This document shows positions 1-6,554 of a stretch of 11,861 nt of DNA, one piece after another (within the stretch, counting starts at the first letter, position 1; each line of letters begins with the position of its first letter). Below the pieces are notes generated by a model. The model did no database searches. It was given only the letters and a program-made list of their open reading frames with translations, and was not told the origin of the DNA. Made by a program: the position numbers and the translations under genes. The DNA is from Firmicutes bacterium UBA6648 (GTDB lineage: Bacteria; Bacillota; Clostridia; Peptostreptococcales; Anaerovoracaceae): NCBI GenBank assembly GCA_002455605.1, contig DKLE01000199.1:1-11861 (forward strand). Reading direction: 5' to 3'.

Positions 1-2
1 TT

Positions 3-1250
3 ATTTATATCTCTGTTAAACGACAGTTATTACATATAAAAGATAAATCAGAAAAAGATATCAGCCAGCTAAAACTGGATCTAGTTAACGAAATAAAATC
101 GTCAAGACAAGAAACTCTTCAGTTTATCCAGGGGAGTTTTAAGGCCATGGGAGATATGGTTGCAGGAAATCAGAAAGAATCAGCTGAGGCACAGGATATG
201 CGTTTAGCACAGCTAAACAGGCAGTTTAATGATATGGCTATGCTAAATGAACAGAAGCTGGAAAATATACGAAAAACCATGGAAACAAGATTAGCTGCTC
301 TGCAAGAAGAGAATAACAAGCAGCTTGAGCGTATGAGAAATACCGTAGATGAAAAATTGCAGAAAACCTTAGAGGATAGAATCAGCCAATCCTTTAAACT
401 GGTAAGCGAAAGACTGGAACAGGTTTATAAAGGACTGGGAGAAATGCAGACACTGGCTTCCGGCGTGGGTGATTTAAAGAAGGTTCTTTCCAATGTAAAG
501 ACCAGGGGAATTCTGGGGGAAATACAGCTTGGGGCTATTTTGGAGCAAATTTTGTCCAGGGAACAGTATGAAGAAAATATAAGAACGAAGAGCAGCGGAA
601 TGGAGAGGGTAGAATTTGCTATCAAGCTTCCCGGTGATCAGGATGGGGTAGTTTATTTACCTATTGATGCTAAATTTCCGGCAGATGCGTATACTAAGCT
701 TGTTGAAGCCTATGATTCCGGAAGCAGCTGTGAAATTGATGAAGCAGCGAAGGAATTGGAGAAAGCCATTAAGAAAGCGGCAAAGGACATTCATGAAAAG
801 TATGTAGAACCTCCTGCAACTACGGACTTCGCCATTATGTTTTTACCTTTTGAAGGACTTTATGCGGAAGTGGTAAGGCGGGGCCTGGTGGAGACTTTGC
901 AGAGAGACTACAAAATTAGCATCGCCGGGCCCACTACCATGGCAGCCCTTCTGAACAGCTTGCAAATGGGTTTTAAAACCTTGGCTATACAAAAACATTC
1001 CAGTCAGGTATGGGATGTTTTAGGAGCTGTTAAAACAGAATTTGATAAATTCGGAAAAGTTCTGGAGGCTACTCAGCAAAGAATTAATCAGGCAAATGCT
1101 GAGCTGGATAAATTAATCGGTACAAGAACCCGAAGTATACAGAGAAAGCTTAGGGGAATTACGGGCTTAAGTGAATTGGAAAGTACATCTATATTAGAGT
1201 TAGAATCGGGCAATTTAATCGGATATTTAAATGATGAAGAAGAGGAATAG
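3..1250 (+). CDS. rmuC: RmuC family DNA recombination protein (5' end outside window)
   Basis: The reading frame is already open at base 3, with no stop before the first in-frame ATG at 147, so the gene starts upstream of the window; 415 codons are visible. RmuC proteins are usually about 400-500 residues with an N-terminal membrane anchor, so probably little more than the anchor is missing. The first ~150 visible residues are charged and Glu/Lys/Gln-rich, as expected for the family's coiled coil. The conserved RmuC core follows, with TRGILGEIQLGAILEQIL, then LPIDAKFP (a PD-(D/E)xK nuclease-like segment), then FLPFEGLYAEV and GPTTMAALLNSLQMG. The tail ends in an acidic DEEEE. RmuC limits recombination between inverted repeats; its biochemical activity is not settled. 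The next gene starts 6 bp after the stop, so the two are very likely co-transcribed. Family call is firm. Confidence 0.93.
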   Translation: MYISVKRQLLHIKDKSEKDISQLKLDLVNEIKSSRQETLQFIQGSFKAMGDMVAGNQKESAEAQDMRLAQLNRQFNDMAMLNEQKLENIRKTMETRLAALQEENNKQLERMRNTVDEKLQKTLEDRISQSFKLVSERLEQVYKGLGEMQTLASGVGDLKKVLSNVKTRGILGEIQLGAILEQILSREQYEENIRTKSSGMERVEFAIKLPGDQDGVVYLPIDAKFPADAYTKLVEAYDSGSSCEIDEAAKELEKAIKKAAKDIHEKYVEPPATTDFAIMFLPFEGLYAEVVRRGLVETLQRDYKISIAGPTTMAALLNSLQMGFKTLAIQKHSSQVWDVLGAVKTEFDKFGKVLEATQQRINQANAELDKLIGTRTRSIQRKLRGITGLSELESTSILELESGNLIGYLNDEEEE

Positions 1251-1256
1251 ACATAG

Positions 1257-1952
1257 ATGAAGATTTTTGCTATTGCGGATTTGCATTTATCCTTTGATGA
1301 ACGGGTGGGAAAGCCCATGGACATTTATGGCGGGCAATGGATCAACCATACGGACAGGTTAAAGGAAAACTGGGAAGAAACAATTACAAAGGATGATTTT
1401 ATTTTAATACCGGGAGACATTTCCTGGGCTTTAAAAAAGGAAGAAGCGTTAGCGGACCTGGAATGGATTCATAAGCTTCCAGGGAAAAAAATCATTACGA
1501 AAGGTAATCACGATCTTTGGTGGACAGGGATAGGAAAACTCAATAAGCTTTATGAAGATATGGTGTTTCTGCAAAATGATTTCTATGCCATTGAGGACAT
1601 TGCTATATGCGGAAGCCGCGGCTGGATATGCCCGGGAAGTGATGAGTTTTGCAAGCATGATAATAAAATCTACGACAGAGAGCTTCTCCGGCTGGAGTTT
1701 TCATTGTCAGCAGCTGAAAAAGCTGGCTTTAAACGGATTATTGGAATGCTTCACTATCCGCCTACTAATGACAGGATGCAGCAATCCGGATTTACGGAGC
1801 TGTTTGCCAGATATGGTGCAGAGCAGGTAGTATATGGGCATCTTCACGGAAAAGACGGATTTAAAAATGGCTTTAAAGGTGTGATGAATGGAGTGAGCTA
1901 TCATTTAGTATCATTGGATTATGTACAATGTAAGCCCCTTCAAATAATATAA
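1257..1952 (+). CDS. calcineurin-like metallophosphoesterase
   Basis: This 231-aa protein has the full metallophosphoesterase motif set: D8-x-H10 (ADLHLS), G53-D54 (PGDISW), G83-N84-H85-D86 (KGNHDLWW), H166 (GMLHYPP) and G194-H195-L-H197 (YGHLHG). These residues bind a dinuclear metal centre in the calcineurin-like superfamily. The GNHDLWW form and the length suit the small cytoplasmic predicted phosphohydrolases common in Firmicutes. No signal peptide or membrane segment is seen. The substrate cannot be told from sequence. The start ATG lies 6 bp after the rmuC stop, with an AGAGGAA ribosome binding site inside the end of rmuC. deoB follows after 14 bp. Operon membership with rmuC, deoB and pdp may hint at a role in nucleic acid or nucleotide breakdown, but that is inference. 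Confidence 0.9.
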   Translation: MKIFAIADLHLSFDERVGKPMDIYGGQWINHTDRLKENWEETITKDDFILIPGDISWALKKEEALADLEWIHKLPGKKIITKGNHDLWWTGIGKLNKLYEDMVFLQNDFYAIEDIAICGSRGWICPGSDEFCKHDNKIYDRELLRLEFSLSAAEKAGFKRIIGMLHYPPTNDRMQQSGFTELFARYGAEQVVYGHLHGKDGFKNGFKGVMNGVSYHLVSLDYVQCKPLQII

Positions 1953-1966
1953 AAGGAGAGAGCAAA

Positions 1967-3142
1967 ATGAAAAGAGTAACGTTGATTGTTTTAGATAGTT
2001 TAGGTATAGGTGAGCTGGCGGATGCAGAAAACTATGGGGATAAAGGAGCAAATACCTTTTGGCATATTGCAGACAATATGGACAGCTTTCACATTCCCAA
2101 TTTAAGAAAGCTGGGGTTGGGAAATATTGAGGGGGCGGCAGAAGGCCGATTTGCTGTAGAGCAACCGGAAGGAGCCTTTGGAAAGCTGAAGGAAAAATCA
2201 AAGGGAAAAGATACGATAACCGGACATTGGGAAATAGCCGGTCTTTACACGGAGATACCTTTTAAGACTTACCCGAATGGATTTCCAAAAGCGTTTATGA
2301 AGGCCTATGAAGAGGCCATAGGAGTTGAGACTTTAGGAAATTATGCAGCGTCCGGCACAGAAATTATTGAAGAATTAGGACCGGAGCATGAGGCTACAGG
2401 AAAGCCCATCGTATATACTTCAGCGGACAGTGTTTTTCAGATTGCAGCAAATACTGCCGTCATTCCGTTGAATCGATTGTATGAGATCTGTGAAATTGCA
2501 AGGAAAATGCTGGTGGGTGATGTAGCCTGCGGAAGAGTTATTGCAAGGCCATATATCATAGATGAGAAGGGAAACCGAACAAGAACCTCGGAAAGAAGGG
2601 ATTATGCGGTTTCTCCGAGTGGAAAGACGGTTTTGGATAAAGTAAAAGCTATGGGAAAGACGGTTTATGCCATTGGAAAGATCAGTGATATATTTAATGG
2701 TCAGGGCGTAACCAAATCTGTTCATACGGACGACAATATGGATGGTGTGGATAAAACCATAGAGGCATTGAAAGAAAAATTCGAAGGATTTATATTTACT
2801 AATCTGGTGGACTTTGATTCAAAGTTTGGTCACAGAAGGGATGCCAAAGGGTATGGCAAAGCTATCGAGGAATTTGATGCACGGCTTCCGGAAATTCTAG
2901 GGGCTATGAGCACAGAGGATGTCTTAATTCTTTGTGCGGATCATGGAAACGATCCGATTCATACAGGATGGGATCATACCAGAGAGCATGTTCCCGTTGT
3001 CATTTATGGAAAAGGGATCAAGCAGGGTATTGATTTGGGGGTAAGAGAATCCTTTGCGGACATTGGGGCAACCATTGCGGAAATCTTAGGAGCGGAAAAA
3101 ACTGAAATCGGGGAAAGCTTTTTAGCTTTAATCCGAGCCTAG
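1967..3142 (+). CDS. deoB: phosphopentomutase DeoB
   Basis: DeoB interconverts (deoxy)ribose-1-phosphate and (deoxy)ribose-5-phosphate, linking nucleoside phosphorolysis to central metabolism. The 391-aa length is typical. It belongs to the alkaline phosphatase superfamily, and the two-metal site is complete: D10 (LIVLDSLGIGE), D284 and H289 (VDFDSKFGHRRD), D325-H326 (CADHGNDP) and H337 (GWDHTREH). The phosphoacceptor threonine lies in KDTITGHWE (T83 by alignment with the serine of related phosphoglycerate mutases). The start has an AAAGGAGAG ribosome binding site 6-7 bp upstream. It sits between the metallophosphoesterase (14 bp before) and pdp (24 bp after). The adjacent pdp, which makes DeoB's substrate, supports the assignment. 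Confidence 0.97.
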   Translation: MKRVTLIVLDSLGIGELADAENYGDKGANTFWHIADNMDSFHIPNLRKLGLGNIEGAAEGRFAVEQPEGAFGKLKEKSKGKDTITGHWEIAGLYTEIPFKTYPNGFPKAFMKAYEEAIGVETLGNYAASGTEIIEELGPEHEATGKPIVYTSADSVFQIAANTAVIPLNRLYEICEIARKMLVGDVACGRVIARPYIIDEKGNRTRTSERRDYAVSPSGKTVLDKVKAMGKTVYAIGKISDIFNGQGVTKSVHTDDNMDGVDKTIEALKEKFEGFIFTNLVDFDSKFGHRRDAKGYGKAIEEFDARLPEILGAMSTEDVLILCADHGNDPIHTGWDHTREHVPVVIYGKGIKQGIDLGVRESFADIGATIAEILGAEKTEIGESFLALIRA

Positions 3143-3166
3143 GGAATGAAATAAGGGGGAAATGCT

Positions 3167-4471
3167 ATGAACATGAATGATTTAATTGGTAAAAAGCGGG
3201 ATGGCGGCAAATTAAGCCAAGAAGAAATAGAGTATTTTGTAAAAGGATATACGGATGGAAGTATACCGGATTATCAGATGTCCGCATTGCTAATGGCTAT
3301 CTATTTTCAAAAAATGGATAAAGAAGAGACCTTCCATTTGACCCGCGCAATGAAACAATCCGGCGATGTAATTGATTTATCAGCTATTAAAGGAATCAAA
3401 GTAGATAAGCACAGTACAGGCGGTGTGGGTGACAAAACTACATTAGTTGTGGCACCTTTGGCCGCGGCCTGCGGAGTTCCTATTGCAAAGATGAGCGGAA
3501 GAGGTCTGGGCTTTACTGGAGGCACCGTTGACAAAATGGAAGCTATCCCAGGATTTCAAACTTCTATTGAAGCTGACAAATTTATCCGACAAGTAAACAG
3601 CATAGGTCTTTCCGTAATCGGACAGACGGCACATATCGCTCCGGCAGATAAGAAAATTTATGCTTTGCGGGATGTAACTGCTACAGTAGACAATATGAGT
3701 CTGATTTCCTCCAGCATTATGAGCAAAAAATTAGCCTCTGGAAGTGATGCTATTGTTTTAGATGTAAAATGCGGTGATGGCGCTTTTATGGAAAGCTTCG
3801 AGGATGCTTGTACTCTGGGGAAAATGATGGTGGAAATTGGGAATGCGGATCATAAAAGGACGATTGCTGTTATAACCGATATGAACCAGCCTTTGGGCCG
3901 AGCGGTTGGAAACAGCCTGGAAGTCATGGAAGCCATTGATACCTTGAAAGGAGAAGGGCCGCAGGATATAACAGAGCTTTCTTTAACTCTTGCGGGTATT
4001 ATGATTTATGCCGGAGGCAGAGCAGAAAGCAAGGAACAGGGTTATGAAATGGCTGAAAAGGTTCTTAAAAACGGAGAAGCCCTAAAGAAGTTAGCCGAGT
4101 TTATTGAAGGGCAAGGCGGTAATCCGGAAATTGTAAATGACTACGCTTTATTCCCGCAGCATACCTGTATAAAAGATGTTATTTGTCATAATTCTGGTTA
4201 TGTAAATCAAATAGCTGCAAAGGCTATTGGGCTGGCTTCACAGCATTCCGGTGCCGGAAGAGCCACAAAGGAAGACAGCATCGATCTGTCAGCAGGAGTC
4301 TATCTTCATAAAAAGGTTGGAGATACAGTAGAAAAGGGTGAAATTTTAGCTACTGTTTATGGGACAGACGCTGAAAAGGTGGAACGGAGTGCGGAGGAAG
4401 CAGAAAAGGCTTTTTCTGTTTCTGCCGTGAAGCCTGAACAAGATGAGCTGATTAAAATGATTATAATCTAG
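3167..4471 (+). CDS. pdp: pyrimidine-nucleoside phosphorylase
   Basis: This 434-aa enzyme splits uridine, thymidine or deoxyuridine with phosphate to give the base and (deoxy)ribose-1-phosphate. Residues at the positions expected for bacterial pyrimidine-nucleoside phosphorylases are present: K81-H82-S83 (VDKHSTGGVGDKT), S110 and T120 for phosphate, and R168, S183 and K187 for the pyrimidine. The family signature SGRGLGxTGGTxDKxEAIPG is at 110-129, with Phe116 where His is common. Length and the C-terminal segment with HKKVGDTVEKGE fit Pdp and DeoA alike. A Firmicutes setting favours Pdp, but thymidine-specific DeoA cannot be excluded. A GGGGGAAA ribosome binding site precedes the ATG, and a second ATG two codons in is a possible alternative start. 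It is 24 bp downstream of deoB, whose product uses the sugar phosphate made here. Confidence 0.95.
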   Translation: MNMNDLIGKKRDGGKLSQEEIEYFVKGYTDGSIPDYQMSALLMAIYFQKMDKEETFHLTRAMKQSGDVIDLSAIKGIKVDKHSTGGVGDKTTLVVAPLAAACGVPIAKMSGRGLGFTGGTVDKMEAIPGFQTSIEADKFIRQVNSIGLSVIGQTAHIAPADKKIYALRDVTATVDNMSLISSSIMSKKLASGSDAIVLDVKCGDGAFMESFEDACTLGKMMVEIGNADHKRTIAVITDMNQPLGRAVGNSLEVMEAIDTLKGEGPQDITELSLTLAGIMIYAGGRAESKEQGYEMAEKVLKNGEALKKLAEFIEGQGGNPEIVNDYALFPQHTCIKDVICHNSGYVNQIAAKAIGLASQHSGAGRATKEDSIDLSAGVYLHKKVGDTVEKGEILATVYGTDAEKVERSAEEAEKAFSVSAVKPEQDELIKMIII

Positions 4472-4487
4472 AGTCAATAGGAGTTCA

Positions 4488-4541
4488 ATGATTAGGAACA
4501 GATGGGGCGGATGGTGGTACAAATTTACAGTTTATTTTTGA
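4488..4541 (+). CDS. possible 17-aa Trp-rich peptide ORF
   Basis: Within the 89-bp gap between pdp and the MBL gene, an AGGAG at 4479-4483 stands 4 bp before an ATG that opens a 17-codon frame, MIRNRWGGWWYKFTVYF, ending in TGA. The peptide is basic and has three tryptophans and four other aromatic residues. It may be chance, a short translated leader, or a decayed remnant. Only the ribosome-binding-site-like sequence and composition support it. Confidence 0.18.
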   Translation: MIRNRWGGWWYKFTVYF

Positions 4542-4560
4542 AAGGAAGTAATAACCGATA

Positions 4561-5478
4561 ATGAATACTATTTTTAATAACTTTCCCGATCATGATAGAT
4601 TCAAATTTCCGGAAGGCCTGCAAAGGGTGACAGCAGGAAAAGGAGGAGAAGCTATTTTGGTGTTCGGCAGCAAAAAAACTTTTCTGGTGGACTGCGGTAT
4701 GGCTTATTGCGGAGACAGAGTTGGAAGAAATATTGAATTTGCATTAGCTATGAATAACCGCACCACTCTTGATGGCATCTTGATGTCTCATTCTCATTAT
4801 GACCACATAGGTGCGTTGCCTTATGTAAAAAGAAGATGGCCGGAAGCTGTAGTTTACGGAGCTGCAAAAGCGAAAAGGATTTTTTCAAGGCCCGGAGCCC
4901 GTGCTCTTATGAAAGAATTAGGTACGGCAGCAAGAGATTTGTATTCGGAATGTAAGAATGAAATTTTAACCGACGGTTTAGTGGTGGACAGGGTCATAGG
5001 CGAGAGGGATGAAATCTCCATCGGAGATGAATATTTTAAAGTATTGGAAACAAAAGGTCATACAGACTGTTCTTTAACCTATGTCTTAGAACCCAGAAAA
5101 ATAATGTTTGCAAGTGAAAGCACAGGCGTATTGGAAAACCCGGAATTTGTGCATACAGCTATTTTAAAGAGCTATAAGGATAGTATCGAATCCGCTTTAA
5201 AATGCAAAGCTTATGGAGCTAAATATGTCATATGCCCGCATTTTGGGATGCTGCCGGAGTATTTTACCGATGAATATTTTGATTTATATATTAAAAGTGC
5301 TGAATACAAAAAAGATTTTCTGTTAGATTTATATAAAAAGGGACTTAGCCAAGAAGAAATTTTACAGGAATATGCAAATTACCATTGGTCCGAAGGCAGA
5401 GCAAATGAACAGCCAAAGGAAGCTTTTCTCATTAATGCGAAGCATATGATAGAGGTTATTCTAAAAGAATTTATTTAA
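4561..5478 (+). CDS. MBL-fold metallo-hydrolase
   Basis: This 305-aa cytoplasmic protein has a metallo-beta-lactamase fold in its first ~230 residues. The signature is H77-S-H79-Y-D81-H82 (MSHSHYDHIGALPY), then H167 (TKGHTDCSLTYV) and H227 (ICPHFGML). Where the fold usually has a bridging Asp, this protein has ASES, with Glu186 the nearest acidic residue. The last ~75 residues form a helical extension (YKKGLSQEEILQEYANYHW). Such proteins are usually hydrolases, but the substrate is unknown. An in-frame stop just upstream at 4552-4554 fixes the ATG as the start. The best ribosome binding site, AAAGGAAG, is rather far away (12 bp). The 89-bp gap after pdp leaves open whether it is in the same operon. 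A terminator follows 7 bp after the stop. Confidence 0.88.
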   Translation: MNTIFNNFPDHDRFKFPEGLQRVTAGKGGEAILVFGSKKTFLVDCGMAYCGDRVGRNIEFALAMNNRTTLDGILMSHSHYDHIGALPYVKRRWPEAVVYGAAKAKRIFSRPGARALMKELGTAARDLYSECKNEILTDGLVVDRVIGERDEISIGDEYFKVLETKGHTDCSLTYVLEPRKIMFASESTGVLENPEFVHTAILKSYKDSIESALKCKAYGAKYVICPHFGMLPEYFTDEYFDLYIKSAEYKKDFLLDLYKKGLSQEEILQEYANYHWSEGRANEQPKEAFLINAKHMIEVILKEFI

Positions 5479-5484
5479 CATAAT

Positions 5485-5518
5485 AAAAGGCCGCCAGTAC
5501 AGCATACTGGGGCCTTTT
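5485..5518. terminator. bidirectional rho-independent terminator
   Basis: AAAAGGCC (5485-5492) pairs with GGCCTTTT (5511-5518), and CCAGTA (5494-5499) with TACTGG (5505-5510), around a 5-nt loop with one bulged G at 5493. The A and T ends serve as the U tract in either direction. It lies between two convergent units: the MBL gene ends 7 bp to the left, and the stop codon of the leftward 61-aa gene overlaps its right edge. Confidence 0.88.
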
Positions 5519-5702
5519 ATAGAATCGTGCTCCTTACATCTTCAATGGCCACGTCTCCATTTTTTAAAATTGATATGGTTGCAAGTGTGTCAGCTAGCTG
5601 GACGAACATGGCTATTAATACACTGATTTCTTTTTCTGTTTTATCCTCCGCAATGATATTTGCCACAGCAGTTACCAGCATGGTCACTTGGCTTGGGTTC
5701 AT
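5517..5702 (-). CDS. small conserved-looking helical protein (61 aa)
   Basis: The ATG at 5702 is chosen over an in-frame ATG at 5732. It has a GAGGTG ribosome binding site at 5709-5714 with a 6-bp spacer, while the upstream one overlaps the preceding gene and lacks a site. The product, beginning MNPSQVTMLVTAVANIIAED, looks wholly helical and cytoplasmic. The part reading AMFVQLADTLATIS resembles small clostridial proteins of unknown function that I associate with the DUF6774 group, but this is from memory and not certain. The gene begins 13 bp after the ferredoxin gene's stop on the same strand, so both are probably made from one transcript ending at the shared terminator. Function unknown. 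Confidence 0.75.
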   Translation of the reverse strand: MNPSQVTMLVTAVANIIAEDKTEKEISVLIAMFVQLADTLATISILKNGDVAIEDVRSTIL

Positions 5703-5708
5703 ACTATA

Positions 5709-5714
5709 CACCTC
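5709..5714 (-). promoter_or_regulatory. ribosome binding site of the 61-aa protein
   Basis: GAGGTG on the minus strand, 6 bp before the ATG at 5702. It decides for this start over the ATG at 5732. Confidence 0.75.
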
Positions 5715-5715
5715 G

Positions 5716-6414
5716 TTATAGTATACGCCCATCCGTGGATATAATGACTACCTGCCAAGGGATCATTTTGCCGCTGTTAATAAGCGCCTGCTTTACAGCA
5801 TTTTCTATCCCGCTGCAGCATGGAACTTCCATACGAGCTACTTTAACGCTTTTTATATCATTGTTTTTAATAATTTCTGTAAGCTTTTCGCTGTAATCTA
5901 CAGAATCCAGTTTCGGACAGCCTACGATAGTGACATGGTTTCTGATAAATTCCTGATGGAAGTTACCATAGGCAAAAGCGGTACAGTCAGCAGCTATCAG
6001 AAGGTTTGCACCATCAAAATAAGGGGCGTTTACCGGAACTAGTTTTATTTGAACCGGCCATTGTGAAAGCTGTGAGGTCATCGGTGGCTGAACGTCTGCT
6101 GTCATGCTTGGAGCATTTTGGCTTCTGTTAATCATTTTTGAATGAGTACCGGGACATCCACAAGGTAATGTCTGTTCGGCAGATTTTTTTGCCATTACAG
6201 CTTCTTCATCGTAAGCGGCGGCTTCACGCTCTTCAAAAGAGATTGCATTGGTAGGGCATACCGGCAGGCAATCTCCCAAGCCATCACAGTAATCATCGCG
6301 AATTAGCTGCGCTTTTCCGTTTATCATAGCAATAGCCCCCTCGTGGCAGGCTTGTGCGCATAAACCACATCCATTACATTTTTCTGTATCAATTTTTATT
6401 ATCTTTCTTATCAT
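5716..6414 (-). CDS. 4Fe-4S ferredoxin-like protein with C-terminal Cys-rich domain
   Basis: With the start at 6414 the protein has 232 residues. The ATG at 6429 is rejected because the GGAGGA ribosome binding site (6422-6427) lies inside those first codons, 8 bp before the ATG at 6414. The N-terminus has one complete cluster motif, C13-x2-C16-x2-C19-x3-C23 (CNGCGLCAQAC). A second, C43-x5-C49-x3-C53 (CDGLGDCLPVC), has Leu46 where the usual second Cys would be. A PCGCPG pair (C85, C87) follows, then a linker and a C-terminal domain with C144, C166 and C199-C200. This is a known clostridial ferredoxin-like architecture, probably an electron carrier or Fe-S sensor/assembly partner; its reaction is unknown. 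No membrane segment is seen. It is divergent from a Crp/Fnr regulator, which suggests regulation by it. Confidence 0.87.
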   Translation of the reverse strand: MIRKIIKIDTEKCNGCGLCAQACHEGAIAMINGKAQLIRDDYCDGLGDCLPVCPTNAISFEEREAAAYDEEAVMAKKSAEQTLPCGCPGTHSKMINRSQNAPSMTADVQPPMTSQLSQWPVQIKLVPVNAPYFDGANLLIAADCTAFAYGNFHQEFIRNHVTIVGCPKLDSVDYSEKLTEIIKNNDIKSVKVARMEVPCCSGIENAVKQALINSGKMIPWQVVIISTDGRIL

Positions 6415-6421
6415 AATTATA

Positions 6422-6427
6422 TCCTCC
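6422..6427 (-). promoter_or_regulatory. ribosome binding site of the ferredoxin-like gene
   Basis: Minus-strand GGAGGA with an 8-bp spacer to the ATG at 6414. It lies just inside the longer possible frame and therefore argues for the shorter 232-aa protein. Confidence 0.8.
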
Positions 6428-6483
6428 ATATGTGTTTAAAAATAATTTGTATTACTTAATTTTCAGTATTTGAATTATTATCA

Positions 6484-6512
6484 TTGACTTTATGTGTTTA
6501 TCCTACTATACT
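6484..6512 (+). promoter_or_regulatory. sigma-A-type promoter of the Crp/kinase/response-regulator operon
   Basis: TTGACT (6484-6489) and TATACT (6507-6512) are separated by exactly 17 bp, each one base from consensus. The expected transcription start is near 6519, giving a short leader of about 36 nt to the ATG at 6555. Confidence 0.75.
6500..6505 (-). promoter_or_regulatory. possible -10 element for the ferredoxin-like gene
   Basis: Minus-strand TAGGAT matches four of six bases of the consensus and has no good -35. If used, transcription would start near 6493, which puts the centre of the inverted repeat at 6527-6542 at about -41.5, the class II Crp activator position. This is a weak match taken mainly for its spacing. 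Confidence 0.25.
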
Positions 6513-6526
6513 ACAAGCATAGAATC

Positions 6527-6542
6527 TGTTGTATTTACAACA
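6527..6542. promoter_or_regulatory. Crp/Fnr-type operator candidate (16-bp perfect inverted repeat)
   Basis: TGTTGTA-TT-TACAACA is a perfect inverted repeat. Written as TGTTG-N6-CAACA it has the same spacing as the classical Crp/Fnr pattern TGTNN-N6-NNACA. It lies just downstream of the predicted transcription start of the Crp/Fnr-type gene and directly before its ribosome binding site, so binding would be expected to block that gene. Confidence 0.65.
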
Positions 6543-6554
6543 AAGAGGTGAAAA

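Noticed and set aside
5703..5732. 71-aa version of the small leftward protein
   Set aside because: It would overlap the ferredoxin-like gene and lacks a ribosome binding site, while the ATG at 5702 has a good one.
5527..5896. Rightward frames of 64 and 78 codons opposite the 61-aa and ferredoxin-like genes
   Set aside because: They are antisense to better supported genes, lack ribosome binding sites and have no recognisable domains.
6415..6429. ATG at 6429 as ferredoxin-like start
   Set aside because: The only good ribosome binding site lies downstream of it and serves the ATG at 6414.
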